A stretch of DNA of 36,778 nucleotides from assembly GCA_021781115.1 (NCBI GenBank), contig JAJXXL010000016.1, forward strand, positions 1 to 36,778. Direction: 5' to 3'. A program made the translations under genes and the position numbers. Shown here one piece after another: positions 19,001 through 26,624 of this stretch. Every line of letters starts with the position of its first letter. The first letter of the stretch is position 1. Under the pieces are notes generated by a model. That model was not told where the DNA came from. It saw only the letters and a list, made by a program, of their open reading frames with translations, and did not search any database. This DNA comes from Planctomycetota bacterium. Its GTDB lineage: Bacteria > Planctomycetota > Planctomycetia > Planctomycetales > Planctomycetaceae.

Positions 19001-19399
19001 ATGTGCCTGCTGTCTTCGCTGGCCGGCCTCGTTGTCGCCCGGCTCGACATCAACATCTTTGTGCAGATCGGGTTCATTGTACTCGTCGGTCTGGCGGCCA
19101 AAAACGCGATTCTAATCGTCGAATTCGCGAAACAGCGGCAGGCGGCGGGCAAAACCCCGTTCGACGCCGCGGTCGACGCGGCGCATTCGCGGCTGCGACC
19201 GATCATCATGACCTCGTTCGCGTTCATTCTCGGCGTCTTGCCGCTCGTGCTTTCGCATGGGGCCGGAGCCGAAATGCGGTTCACGCTCGGTGTGGCGGTC
19301 TTTTCTGGCATGCTGGGAGTGACGATTTTCGGCATCTTTCTGACGCCGGTGTTCTACTACGTCGTTCAGCGCGTGTCGTCTGCACGAGCGCGGGCCTGA
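16064..19399 (+). CDS. RND multidrug efflux pump, HAE1 family (MexF/AcrB-like)
   Basis: This 1111-residue inner-membrane proton-driven pump starts with the family-typical MISRFFIDRPVLGVVISVII. Two repeats of one helix, a large periplasmic loop and five further helices are evident. Proton-relay residues are conserved: paired Asp near residue 415 (GIVVDDAIVVLENVERW) and Lys near 1012 (GLAAKNAILIVEFAK). FIPAQDKGYL and the second-half porter domains are also standard. The protein is about 60-70 residues longer than AcrB because of an insert around residues 509-585 carrying two extra hydrophobic stretches. Its adaptor gene is immediately upstream. No outer-membrane factor gene lies in the window. 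The substrate is unknown. Confidence 0.93.
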   Translation: MISRFFIDRPVLGVVISVIIVLGGVAALKLLPIAQYPDITPPTVEVSCSFPGANAVVVAETIAANIEQEVNGVENMLYMSSQSTNDGGYKLTVTFKLGTNLDMAQVLVQNRVNLALPRLPDVVKTTGVSTKKKSPSVLLVVNMYSERDAATGQPLFDQLYLSNYATIQIRDELARLDGVGDVSFFGQQDYSLRAWLNPEQMASYGLTASDLVNVLKEQNVQVAAGRLGQPPVPAGQDFQYTLSTLGRLIEPDQFRQIVVKTGDSGQVVRLHDVARVELGAKNLDTQCMLDGQPSIGLPIFQLPGANALATADRVRAKMQELEKRFPPGVKFTIAYDTTPFIRQSVDEVFHTLRDAVILVAIVVLLFLQDWKAMILPMIDVPVSLIGTLGVMYMLGFTLNNLTLFGLVLAIGIVVDDAIVVLENVERWMATGLDSRTATIKAMEEITGAIIAITLVLCAVFIPSALIGGISGQFYRQFALTISASMVISALNAMTMTPSRAVLIFANRGAAGHAHGAHEALPWWGCAALAGWICIGVGYERAVASLGAAVRSTGLEWGVWVVLACAGALFGAWVAAPLNRLLGRFFAAFNRGFDRIAAVYGRIVARSLRLCVVVLIVFGGLLGLTWLGFTRIPTGFIPAQDKGYLVVDVQLPDSASLERTHAVINRVEQMARQAAGVAHTVAISGQSTVLNAVGSNLGSMFVILDDFGGRHGHALHASAIAAKLQQQFRREMLEAQVAVYGAPAVDGLGNAGGFKLMIQDRGDSGLDVLQGQSENLVEKGRRAPGIAGLFGSFRANTPQLFIDIDRTKCKTLHIPLDDAFNTLQVFLGGYYVNDFNRFGRTWQVNLQADAVYRLKAEDIRQLKVRSADGSMIPFGAIAAVRDVGGPSMITRYKMFTAAPINGAARPGVSSGTAIALMNQLTARELPDTMTSEWTELTLLQLEEGSSALLAFAGAVVLVFFVLAGQFESYAAPLAIMLVVPMCLLSSLAGLVVARLDINIFVQIGFIVLVGLAAKNAILIVEFAKQRQAAGKTPFDAAVDAAHSRLRPIIMTSFAFILGVLPLVLSHGAGAEMRFTLGVAVFSGMLGVTIFGIFLTPVFYYVVQRVSSARARA

Positions 19400-19438
19400 C
19401 ACGGACTTGCCCGCTCAGACCGGGTGCCGCCGCCAACG

Positions 19439-20608
19439 TCAGCGCTCGACCTCTGCCGCCGATTCGGCGGAAATCTGTCGCACCGCCGCGGGGGCACCTT
19501 CGGCCAGCGGTTCGGGCCGCGTGCTGCGCGTGGCCGCGGGCGGCGGCGCCGCGCTGATGTCGATAAATACGTCCATCTGCTGGCCAACGTAGACCGGCTT
19601 CTTGCCCGGTTTGAGTGCGTATATCACCTGGAGCACGCGGGTGTCGACCCGCTCGGTGTTGTCGCCAGTGAGCGATTTTTTGGGAATCACATACGGCTCG
19701 ACGCGCACGAACGACAACTCATAGACATCGCGCTGGTCGCCCCGAACCATCGCCCGCGCCGGCACGCCCGGCACGAACCGCGGAATGTCGTGTTCGTCGA
19801 CATCGACCCGCACATGCAGCTCGCGCACGTCGCCCAGCACAATCAGTGCCTGGCTGGCGGGCGTGGCGACATACTCGCCGGGCCGAACGTTGACCTGCAA
19901 CACCTCGCCGGCCACGAGGGCCCGCACGCTGAGCCGTTCGAGTTCGGTGCGAGTTTGCTCGACCTCGGCCCGCGCCTGCACCACTGCCGCCCGCGAAACG
20001 ATCTTGTCGGGTTCCCACGAGCCGGCCATCAGCAGGTCGTGGTCGGCCTGAGCCCGGGACAACTGTTCCTTGGCTGTTTGAAACGTCTGTTCGAGCGTCA
20101 CGAAGTCGTCATCGGTTATTACCTTGCCAGCGAGCAGGCGGCGGCCGCGGTTCAAATGGTCTGTCGCGGCATCGAGGTTGGCCCGCGCTTCGCGCACCTT
20201 CGCCAGGCTCGCCGGAATTTCCTCGGGGCGGGGCATGTTTTCCAGGCGTTTTAATTGTGTCTCCGCCGCAGCCAGCATCGCCTCGCGCACCTGCAAGTCC
20301 GCCCGCGTCTGGCGATCATCGACGCGAAACAGCAGGTCGCCCGCCGCCACCCGTTGCCCCACCTTGACCGCCACCTCGGTCACGACGGCAGCAATGTGCG
20401 TGCCCACCGAGATGTTTTCTGTGCGCGGTTCGGCGATTCCTGATGCGGCGACCGTATCGCCAAACGGCGAACTGGGCGGTGTCACCGGGGGCTGCGCCAG
20501 CGGGGCTTGCCGTTGGGCGCTGAACACCTGCCAGCACGCCAGGCCGAACGCCCCGGTTGCCAGCAGCGATATGAACGCCGCCCTGAACGCCTTCCACAGC
20601 TTGATCAT
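19439..20608 (-). CDS. HlyD-family periplasmic adaptor of ABC exporter
   Basis: This 389-residue membrane fusion protein has one N-terminal membrane anchor (residues about 9-28). It continues with a lipoyl half (ISVGTHIAAVVTEVAVKVGQ), a long alpha-helical coiled-coil hairpin (about 100-215) and a second half with LRVDVDEHDIPRF and barrel strands. It should link the inner-membrane ABC permease to an outer-membrane exit duct, as in DevB or YbhG. The C-terminal 35 residues are Ala/Pro/Glu-rich. The ATG at 20608 lacks a strong Shine-Dalgarno sequence. It is the last gene of the TetR-permease-ATPase-adaptor unit, 49 bases after the ATPase gene. Confidence 0.88.
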   Translation of the reverse strand: MIKLWKAFRAAFISLLATGAFGLACWQVFSAQRQAPLAQPPVTPPSSPFGDTVAASGIAEPRTENISVGTHIAAVVTEVAVKVGQRVAAGDLLFRVDDRQTRADLQVREAMLAAAETQLKRLENMPRPEEIPASLAKVREARANLDAATDHLNRGRRLLAGKVITDDDFVTLEQTFQTAKEQLSRAQADHDLLMAGSWEPDKIVSRAAVVQARAEVEQTRTELERLSVRALVAGEVLQVNVRPGEYVATPASQALIVLGDVRELHVRVDVDEHDIPRFVPGVPARAMVRGDQRDVYELSFVRVEPYVIPKKSLTGDNTERVDTRVLQVIYALKPGKKPVYVGQQMDVFIDISAAPPPAATRSTRPEPLAEGAPAAVRQISAESAAEVER

Positions 20609-20657
20609 TATGGCACCACGTAAAATGCAAACCGCAATTCTTTACAGACCCGCCAGG

Positions 20658-21392
20658 CTACGTCGGTTGCTGAACAGCGACCGATTCGATGCGGCCGTCG
20701 CTCATGCTGATGATTCGATTGCCAAAGCGGTACACGCGCTGATCGTGCGTTACCACGATGACGGCCCGGTCGCGATGCACTGCCACCTGCCGGATCAGCT
20801 CCATGACGAGTTGCCCCGAATGCGCATCGAGCGCGGCGGTAGGTTCGTCGCACACCAGCAACCGCGGCTCATGAACAATTGCCCGCGCGATTGCCACCCG
20901 CTGCTGCTGGCCGCCCGAAAGCTCCGATGGCATCGAGTGGGCTCGACCGGCCAGCCCCATCGCTTCCAGCAGGCTGCTGGCCTTGGCGACAGCCCGCGCC
21001 CGGTTCCAGCCGGCAATCAGCAACGGCAAAGCCGCGTTTTCGGCCGCGTTGAGCGCGGGCAACAGGTTGAACTGCTGAAACACGAACCCGATGTTTTTTC
21101 CGCGAAAGCTGATCTTGGGCCCCGACCGCATTTCGGTCAGGCGTTCGCCCAGCACCGTGACCTCGCCCCGCGTCGGGTCGAGCAACCCGGCAATGATCGA
21201 AATCAGCGTCGTTTTGCCGCAGCCGCTCGGCCCCACCAGAAGTGTCAATTCGCCCGACGGAATTTCCAGATCGACGCCGCACAGTGCCTGAACGCGCGTT
21301 TCGCCCTCGCCGAAGTCTTTATCCAGCCCGCGGCACTCCACGGCAGTGGCGGCCGGCGCTGGCGCGTTCTGTAAGGCGACTGCGATAGACAC
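20658..21392 (-). CDS. ABC exporter ATPase (DevA/LolD/MacB-type)
   Basis: This 244-residue nucleotide-binding protein powers the exporter. Walker A is GPSGCGKTT (residues 54-62), followed by the Q-loop (VFQQFNLLPAL), signature LSGGQQQRVAIARA, Walker B LLVCDEPTAALD and switch THD. The LSGGQQQR plus FNLLPALN pattern is that of the MacB/LolD/DevA group, matching the FtsX-like permease next door. The start is a GTG at 21392 with no obvious ribosome binding site; the first 15 residues are Ala-rich and may not all be translated. A 103-base gap separates it from the permease gene. Confidence 0.92.
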   Translation of the reverse strand: MSIAVALQNAPAPAATAVECRGLDKDFGEGETRVQALCGVDLEIPSGELTLLVGPSGCGKTTLISIIAGLLDPTRGEVTVLGERLTEMRSGPKISFRGKNIGFVFQQFNLLPALNAAENAALPLLIAGWNRARAVAKASSLLEAMGLAGRAHSMPSELSGGQQQRVAIARAIVHEPRLLVCDEPTAALDAHSGQLVMELIRQVAVHRDRAVIVVTHDQRVYRFGNRIISMSDGRIESVAVQQPT

Positions 21393-21495
21393 GTTTCACG
21401 TACTCGACTGTTGATGACTTTGCTGGTTCTCCGGCGCCGGCACGGCCTGAACCCGGCTTCTGACCGGGCCGCAACGAATCTCCGGGCGCTACGGC

Positions 21496-22638
21496 TTATT
21501 TGAACACGACCGCCGGCTCGAGGATGAGCACACGACGAATGCTGATCAGGCTGGCCAGCAAGGAAATGGCGAGCACCGCCACGGCTGACCCGGCCAGAAT
21601 CTGCCAAGGCATGAAAAACGCGGGGGGAATCGTTTTGGCGGCGGCCTTCATTCCCATGCCGAATAACACCGCCAGGCCCATGCCCAACCCATATCCCTGC
21701 AACCCCACGACGCCAGCTTGCAGCAGGATCATGCGCACCAGCCGCAGGTTGCCAACGCCCATCGCCTTGAGCGAGCCGAACTGTTTAAGGTTTTCGACCG
21801 TGAATAGATAAAACGTCTGACCGGCGATGGCGCTGCCCACGAAAAAACCCAGCGCCACCGTGATGCCGAAATTAATGGGAATGCCCGTTCGCCGCAGAAA
21901 ATAATTGATTGTTTTCCAGATGAACTCCTCGCGAGAAAGTGCCTGCAAGCCGGTTTGTGCATGAATTCGGCGGCAAACCTCGGCAATCGGCAGGCCGGGG
22001 TATCCCTGGGCCAATACGAACGACAGCACCTTGCGTTCGCGAGGCGTGAATTGCACAGCCTGGCTGTACCGGGCATACACGATCGGAAAGGTTTGAAACG
22101 TGGGCGACGCCTTGCACAGCCCGACAATGACCGCCCGGTGGTCGTTCATCTCCATCACGCGGCCTGGGCGAAACGTCTCGTTCGGCCACAGATATCGGAA
22201 GCCCGTTTCATCCATGATGACCGCATCGGGGGCACGCAAATCGGCCAGCGTCCCGTGCGTGATTTCCTGCGGCGCCCCCACAAGCGTGGCGTCGTAAAGC
22301 CCCAGCAGGATCACCTGCTGAAAGTTGCCGTTGTCGAGCCGGGCACGCGTCAGCCCCTTGTAAAATCGCACGCCCCATGCGACGCCCGGCACGCCCCGTA
22401 CCCGGTGCAGGTCGTTTTCCGACAGCGGTTTCAAATCATCGACAAATTGCACATTCGGGTCCATGACCCAGATGTCGGCCCCCTGAATGTCGCGAATCTG
22501 GCTCGTCGTGTTGAGCATCAGGCCGCAAAAGATCGACGCCTGCTGCCCCATGAGCAGTGCTGCGAAGGTAATGCCAAACACGATGCCCAGGTATTTGCTC
22601 CGATCGCCTGTCAGCATTTTGAGCGCAACCCAGTTCAC
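21496..22638 (-). CDS. ABC exporter permease, FtsX/DevC-like
   Basis: This 380-residue membrane protein has one N-terminal helix (about residues 16-38), a large periplasmic domain (about 40-250) and three C-terminal helices. That is the MacB/FtsX topology seen in DevC. The segment LKQFGSLKAMGVGNLRLVRMILLQAGVVG, in parts, is the conserved coupling region of these permeases. It starts with GTG at 22638, and the GTGA overlap with the stop of the TetR gene predicts translational coupling. It works with the ATPase and adaptor downstream as a tripartite exporter; substrate unknown. Confidence 0.9.
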   Translation of the reverse strand: MNWVALKMLTGDRSKYLGIVFGITFAALLMGQQASIFCGLMLNTTSQIRDIQGADIWVMDPNVQFVDDLKPLSENDLHRVRGVPGVAWGVRFYKGLTRARLDNGNFQQVILLGLYDATLVGAPQEITHGTLADLRAPDAVIMDETGFRYLWPNETFRPGRVMEMNDHRAVIVGLCKASPTFQTFPIVYARYSQAVQFTPRERKVLSFVLAQGYPGLPIAEVCRRIHAQTGLQALSREEFIWKTINYFLRRTGIPINFGITVALGFFVGSAIAGQTFYLFTVENLKQFGSLKAMGVGNLRLVRMILLQAGVVGLQGYGLGMGLAVLFGMGMKAAAKTIPPAFFMPWQILAGSAVAVLAISLLASLISIRRVLILEPAVVFK

Positions 22639-23282
22639 GCTTGCACCTCAGATCGAAATGACGGCGGGGTCGAACACCCCAGCGCGGCCAGGCTGAACTG
22701 CGTGATATGTTGGGCCAGCCGGGCGGTCTGAAACTGGCGGTAGCCTGCTGGGCCCACGAGCACCTCGGCAATGGGCCTGTGGACCTTGTAAAACAGGCAC
22801 TGACCGACAATGCTGAACGCTGTCATCGAACGTTCGACCTCCGACGTTTCGACAGGCAGCAACTCGTCAAGAATTGCCCCCAGAATCTGTGCCATCGGGC
22901 GAATGTACGCTTCGACCAGCGCCGCGCACGCCGACGTCGGCTCGGCCAGTTCGCGCATCATGAGTCGCGCATGCCACGCCGGCCGGCTGTCGTCAAGAAT
23001 GTGCGAGAGCATGCCGAAAATGAAGTCCCGCAGTTTTTCGGCAGCCGGTGTGCCGGGTGGCCAGATGCGCGGCGGCCCGTTTGCCCCGCTGCAATGAGCG
23101 GCCTGAACTGCGGCGATATACAACCGCTCTTTGTCGCCGAAGTAATAATTGACGGCCGCCAGATTTGCCCCAACGCGGCCACAGATCTCGCGCACAGTCG
23201 CTGATCGAAACCCTCGTTCAGCAAATACCTCTCCCGCGGCGGTGAGAAGTTTTTGACGAGGATCATCTGTCAAATCGTCCAT
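22635..23282 (-). CDS. TetR-family regulator with CecR-like C-terminus
   Basis: This 215-residue repressor has an N-terminal helix-turn-helix (about residues 12-57: LLTAAGEVFAERGFRSATVR, then VGANLAAVNYYFGDKERLY) and a ligand-binding helical C-terminal domain. The AxVNYYFGxKExLY form and the FIFGMLSHILDD region recall the CecR/YbiH (DUF1956) group, whose E. coli member sits beside a similar HlyD-ABC exporter. The ATG at 23282 was preferred over a TTG at 23342 because it begins next to the conserved core. The gene overlaps the permease gene by GTGA and is the first gene of the exporter unit. A 24-base palindrome 68 bases upstream is the probable binding site. Confidence 0.9.
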   Translation of the reverse strand: MDDLTDDPRQKLLTAAGEVFAERGFRSATVREICGRVGANLAAVNYYFGDKERLYIAAVQAAHCSGANGPPRIWPPGTPAAEKLRDFIFGMLSHILDDSRPAWHARLMMRELAEPTSACAALVEAYIRPMAQILGAILDELLPVETSEVERSMTAFSIVGQCLFYKVHRPIAEVLVGPAGYRQFQTARLAQHITQFSLAALGCSTPPSFRSEVQA

Positions 23283-23350
23283 GAAACGTGGCCGGCAAGA
23301 GATGTCGAGCAGCGGTAAAATTGACCCGTCGAGCCAATTCAAAACTGCTA

Positions 23351-23374
23351 ATTAAATCAAACGTTTGTTTTAAT
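23351..23374. promoter_or_regulatory. Candidate TetR operator (24-base palindrome)
   Basis: The arms ATTAAA-T-CAAAC and GTTTG-T-TTTAAT mirror each other around ACGT's centre, with one mismatched pair among twelve. It is by far the strongest palindrome in the window. It lies between the TetR start codon and the EF-G-like gene, where an autoregulated TetR operator is expected. A TATAAT hexamer at 23381-23386 on the plus strand lies only seven bases from its edge, so binding could also affect rightward transcription. Confidence 0.75.
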
Positions 23375-23380
23375 CACTTG

Positions 23381-23386
23381 TATAAT
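23381..23386 (+). promoter_or_regulatory. Candidate -10 element upstream of EF-G-like gene
   Basis: A perfect TATAAT, preceded directly by TTG, lies 160 bases before the EF-G-like start codon. No recognisable -35 occurs 16-18 bases upstream because the palindromic operator occupies that position. It may be the rightward promoter, perhaps under control of the TetR protein, but this is inference. Confidence 0.35.
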
Positions 23387-23545
23387 CCGTTCGGCGGCAA
23401 GTCAACCCAAAATATTTCGGCCCGGTTTTTCGTGGCAATAATGCATGGCGCGGAATAAGATGCAGGTTCACGCAATCTTCTCGACGACGCACGCTGGCAG
23501 TTCAGTTCTGAACAATCCATCACGGTGAAGGAGACGGCGAATACA

Positions 23546-25663
23546 ATGAGCAACTCTCATGTCGACGACATTCGTAACGTGGCGCTGGTGGGGCACGGAG
23601 CGGCAGGAAAAACCACGTTGACCGACCTTCTGCTGTTTCGGGCGGGAATCGGTTCCCGCGCTGGTTCCGTCGATGACGGAACCAGCGTCCTCGATTGCGA
23701 CGAAGAAGAGAAGCACCACAAGTTCTCCATTTCCTCGCACCTCGCGCATTTCCAACACGATGGCAAGTCGATCAACGTCATTGACACGCCCGGCTATCCC
23801 GATTTCATCGGTCAGGTCATTTGTTCGCTGCGCGGCGTCGAAACGGCCGTCGTGGTCATCAACGCCGCGGCAGGAATTGAGGTCAACACGCGAAAAACCT
23901 TTGCTCTGGCCGGCGATGCCGGCCTGGGGCGAATGATCCTGCTGAATAAACTTGACCTCGAAAATGTGCGGTTCGCCGAACTGATCACGTCGATTCAGGA
24001 AACATTTGGCAACAAGTGCGTGCTCATGAACGTGCCCGATGGCTTGGCGGCGCAGTTCACGAAAGTCATCAGCACGTTGAACATTCCTGATGTCATCCCG
24101 CCGGGCATGCCGATCAAGCCCGCCGAAATCAATCAATCGCTGATGGACGCCATCGTCGAATGCGACGAGGCCCTGATGGAGCGTTACCTCGAAGGCGAAA
24201 AATTCAGCGATGAAGAGATTTTTCACGCCATCGAACACGCCATGGCCGCCGGAACGCTGATTCCCATTTTTTGCATCAGCGCCAAAACGGGTGTCGGAGT
24301 CGCCGAATTCATGGACGCTTTGGCCCACGACACCCTGACGCCCGCCGACCTCGCCCGGCAGGCCGTGCTGGCCACGGGCGAAACCGTGCCGGTGCCCCCC
24401 GCCGAAGACGGCCACCTCGTGGCCCAGGTCTTCAAAACCCGAATCGACCCGTTCGTTTCGAAAATGAGTTACCTGCGGATTTTTTCAGGCCGGCTGGTTA
24501 AAGACGGTTCGGTGCATTGCGTGCGCACGGGCAAGAACATGAAAGTGGGCAACGTCCTCCGCGTGCAGGGCGGCCAACAGGAACCGGTCGATAAAGCGGT
24601 GGCCGGCGACATCGTGGCGATCGTCAAGATGGACGACCTGCATGTCGGCGACACGCTGACCGACGGCAAAAACGGCCAGTTGCAAATGCCCCCCTTCCGG
24701 TTCCCCACGCCCATGATCGCCTTGGGCGTCGAACCCAAGAGTCGCAACGACCAGCAAAAGATTTCGGGCGCGTTGCACAAAATCGCCGAAGAAGATCAGA
24801 CGTTTCAGACAATTCACGACGCGCAAACGCACGAACTCGTGATGCGCGGCATGAGCGAACTGCACCTCAAGATCGTCGAAGAGCGCCTGCACAAACGCGA
24901 CAAGGTCGACATCCTCACGCATATTCCCAAGGTGCCCTATCGCGAAACCGTCGCCGGGGCCGCCGAAGGCATGTACCGCCACAAAAAGCAAACGGGCGGC
25001 GCCGGCCAGTTCGGCGAAGTGCACATGCGCATTTCCGCCCTTCCCCAAGGGCTGAACATGCAGGAATACTGCACTCGCGAGCGGTTTGAAAGCATGCGCG
25101 AGTTTCATTACCACCCCGAGTCGAACTATGTATTCATCGATCGCATTTCGGGCGGGTCGATTCCCAACCAGTACATTCCCGCCGTCGAAAAGGGTATTCT
25201 CGACCGCATGGAAAAAGGCGTGCTCGCGGGCTACCGCGTGCAGGATGTGGCGGTCGAACTGTTTTTCGGCAAGTACCACGCCGTCGACAGCAACGAAAAC
25301 GCCTTTCGCACCGCCGGCAGCATGTGCTTCAAACAAATTTTCAATGAAGCCCGCCCCGTGCTGCTGGAACCGATCGTCAAAATGGAAATCGTCGTGCCCG
25401 GCGACAAATTTGGCGACATTACCAGCGACCTGAACAGCCGCCGCGGCCGGGTCGAAGGCATGGACACCGCCCCCGGCGGTTTTCAGGTCATTACCGCCAA
25501 GGCGCCCTTGGCCGAAGTCACCACCTACGCCCGCTCGCTGTCGAGCATGACCGGCGGCCAGGGGTCGTTTACGCTCGAATTCAGCCACTACGAACCGATG
25601 CCGCCCAACGAACAGACAAAAGTCGTGGCAGCCGCGACCAAAGCCAAAGACGACGACGAATAA
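23546..25663 (+). CDS. Elongation factor G-like GTPase
   Basis: This 705-residue translational GTPase resembles EF-G over its full length (G domain, domain II, and domains III-V with GGAGQFGEVHMRI and GSIPNQYIPAVEKGI). Its nucleotide box is GHGAAGKTT (residues 16-24) and NKLD is at 134-137. The switch II box reads DTPGYPDF (80-87), with Tyr84 where canonical EF-G has the catalytic His of DTPGHVDF. This matches the divergent EF-G-like (FusA2-type) group rather than the housekeeping factor, whose gene normally sits in the str operon. The role of such paralogues is not settled. The ATG at 23546 follows AAGGAG with a 12-base gap; a GTG at 23525 precedes that site and is less likely. Confidence 0.9.
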   Translation: MSNSHVDDIRNVALVGHGAAGKTTLTDLLLFRAGIGSRAGSVDDGTSVLDCDEEEKHHKFSISSHLAHFQHDGKSINVIDTPGYPDFIGQVICSLRGVETAVVVINAAAGIEVNTRKTFALAGDAGLGRMILLNKLDLENVRFAELITSIQETFGNKCVLMNVPDGLAAQFTKVISTLNIPDVIPPGMPIKPAEINQSLMDAIVECDEALMERYLEGEKFSDEEIFHAIEHAMAAGTLIPIFCISAKTGVGVAEFMDALAHDTLTPADLARQAVLATGETVPVPPAEDGHLVAQVFKTRIDPFVSKMSYLRIFSGRLVKDGSVHCVRTGKNMKVGNVLRVQGGQQEPVDKAVAGDIVAIVKMDDLHVGDTLTDGKNGQLQMPPFRFPTPMIALGVEPKSRNDQQKISGALHKIAEEDQTFQTIHDAQTHELVMRGMSELHLKIVEERLHKRDKVDILTHIPKVPYRETVAGAAEGMYRHKKQTGGAGQFGEVHMRISALPQGLNMQEYCTRERFESMREFHYHPESNYVFIDRISGGSIPNQYIPAVEKGILDRMEKGVLAGYRVQDVAVELFFGKYHAVDSNENAFRTAGSMCFKQIFNEARPVLLEPIVKMEIVVPGDKFGDITSDLNSRRGRVEGMDTAPGGFQVITAKAPLAEVTTYARSLSSMTGGQGSFTLEFSHYEPMPPNEQTKVVAAATKAKDDDE

Positions 25664-25702
25664 CCGCGCCCGGCGCGTCAATCGTTTTATTCCGCCACTT
25701 CT

Positions 25703-25738
25703 GCCCGAATCGGGCCTGAAAAATCGGCGGGCCGATTT
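25703..25738. terminator. Two adjacent hairpins after EF-G-like gene
   Basis: GCCCG-AAT-CGGGC (25703-25715) is followed by AAATCGGC-GG-GCCGATTT (25721-25738). They lie 40-75 bases after the stop codon. The second is a perfect palindrome with A/T-rich outer arms, able to act in either direction, but no long T-run follows it. A terminator or transcript-stabilising structure is plausible. Confidence 0.4.
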
Positions 25739-25838
25739 GACTTGGCGTGCCGGGCGGGCATAACCAATGTAAGCGATCGCTCGCGCTCCGTGTGTCGTTC
25801 TATTCGATGAACCACATTCCCCCTGTGGAGCGTGAACC

Positions 25839-26594
25839 ATGCGCGCCTGCCCCGCTTGCGCCCTTGCCGCGGCATTATTTGTTTTCGCTGTCAGCCCCGC
25901 CCCGTGCCCGACCAGCGCCCAAGATCAGGAAGTTGCACGTGCGGCCTCATCGACCGCCGCCCGTCCCCTCAGCCCGTTTTACTATTTCGCCAAAAACTAC
26001 CAGGGCCGTACCTGGAGCTACCCTGACGACCTGTACCGCCATCTTCGCGACGACCTCGCGCATCATGGTTTCAGCGATGTCGAGCTTCGTGGTTTGTCGC
26101 CGGCGCAACTTGAGCGATTGCACAGCGCCCACCACGAAGAAGTCGTGCACCCCGGCCAGAAACCGCCCGAAACCGGCCCGGCGGTTTCGACCCCGCATGA
26201 CGATGCCATGGCCTACCGCTACCGCGGCAGCATGTGGGCGCTCGATGGCAATTTCGCCGAAGCCGTCGCCGATTACCACGCCGCGCTGGAGCTTGAACCC
26301 GGCAATTCGCACGTGCTGAGCAGCCTGGCCTGGCTGCACGCCACCTGCCCGGCTCGTGAATTTCGCAACGGAGCCCTTGCCGTCGATTGCGCCACGAAAG
26401 CCTGCACGCTGACGCAGTTCAAGGCGTGGAATCAGTTGGGCACGCTCGCCGCGGCCCACGCCGAGGCTGGCGATTTCGCTGCCGCCGTGAAATGGGCAAG
26501 GCAATCGCTCGAACTCGCTCCCGAATCCGAAAAGCCCGGCTGTGCCCGCCGCCTGAACCTGTACGAAACGGGCCTGCCCTTCCGCAAGCCGTAG
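25839..26594 (+). CDS. Exported tetratricopeptide-repeat protein
   Basis: This 251-residue protein has a signal peptide (residues 1 to about 28, ending TSAQ) and a low-similarity middle region. At least one clear TPR unit begins AMAYRYRGSMWALDGNFAEA and ends DYHAALELEPGNS (about residues 124-155). Further helix pairs follow at about 160-185 and 194-230 (WNQLGTLAAAHAEAGDFAAA). Such repeats mediate protein-protein contacts in the periplasm; the partner is unknown. The ATG at 25839 is preceded by GTGGAG eight bases upstream. It converges with the methyltransferase gene, leaving 30 bases between stops. Confidence 0.78.
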   Translation: MRACPACALAAALFVFAVSPAPCPTSAQDQEVARAASSTAARPLSPFYYFAKNYQGRTWSYPDDLYRHLRDDLAHHGFSDVELRGLSPAQLERLHSAHHEEVVHPGQKPPETGPAVSTPHDDAMAYRYRGSMWALDGNFAEAVADYHAALELEPGNSHVLSSLAWLHATCPAREFRNGALAVDCATKACTLTQFKAWNQLGTLAAAHAEAGDFAAAVKWARQSLELAPESEKPGCARRLNLYETGLPFRKP

Positions 26595-26624
26595 CCCGAT
26601 TGCAGACTTGCCCATTGGAGCCGG

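Noticed and set aside
23283-23342. Longer TetR protein starting at TTG 23342
   Set aside because: The extra 20 residues are not typical of the family, and the ATG at 23282 sits at the normal distance from the helix-turn-helix.
24485-25840. 451-codon open frame antisense to the EF-G-like gene
   Set aside because: It is a shadow of a gene with full-length EF-G motifs and has low-complexity His/Val-rich content.
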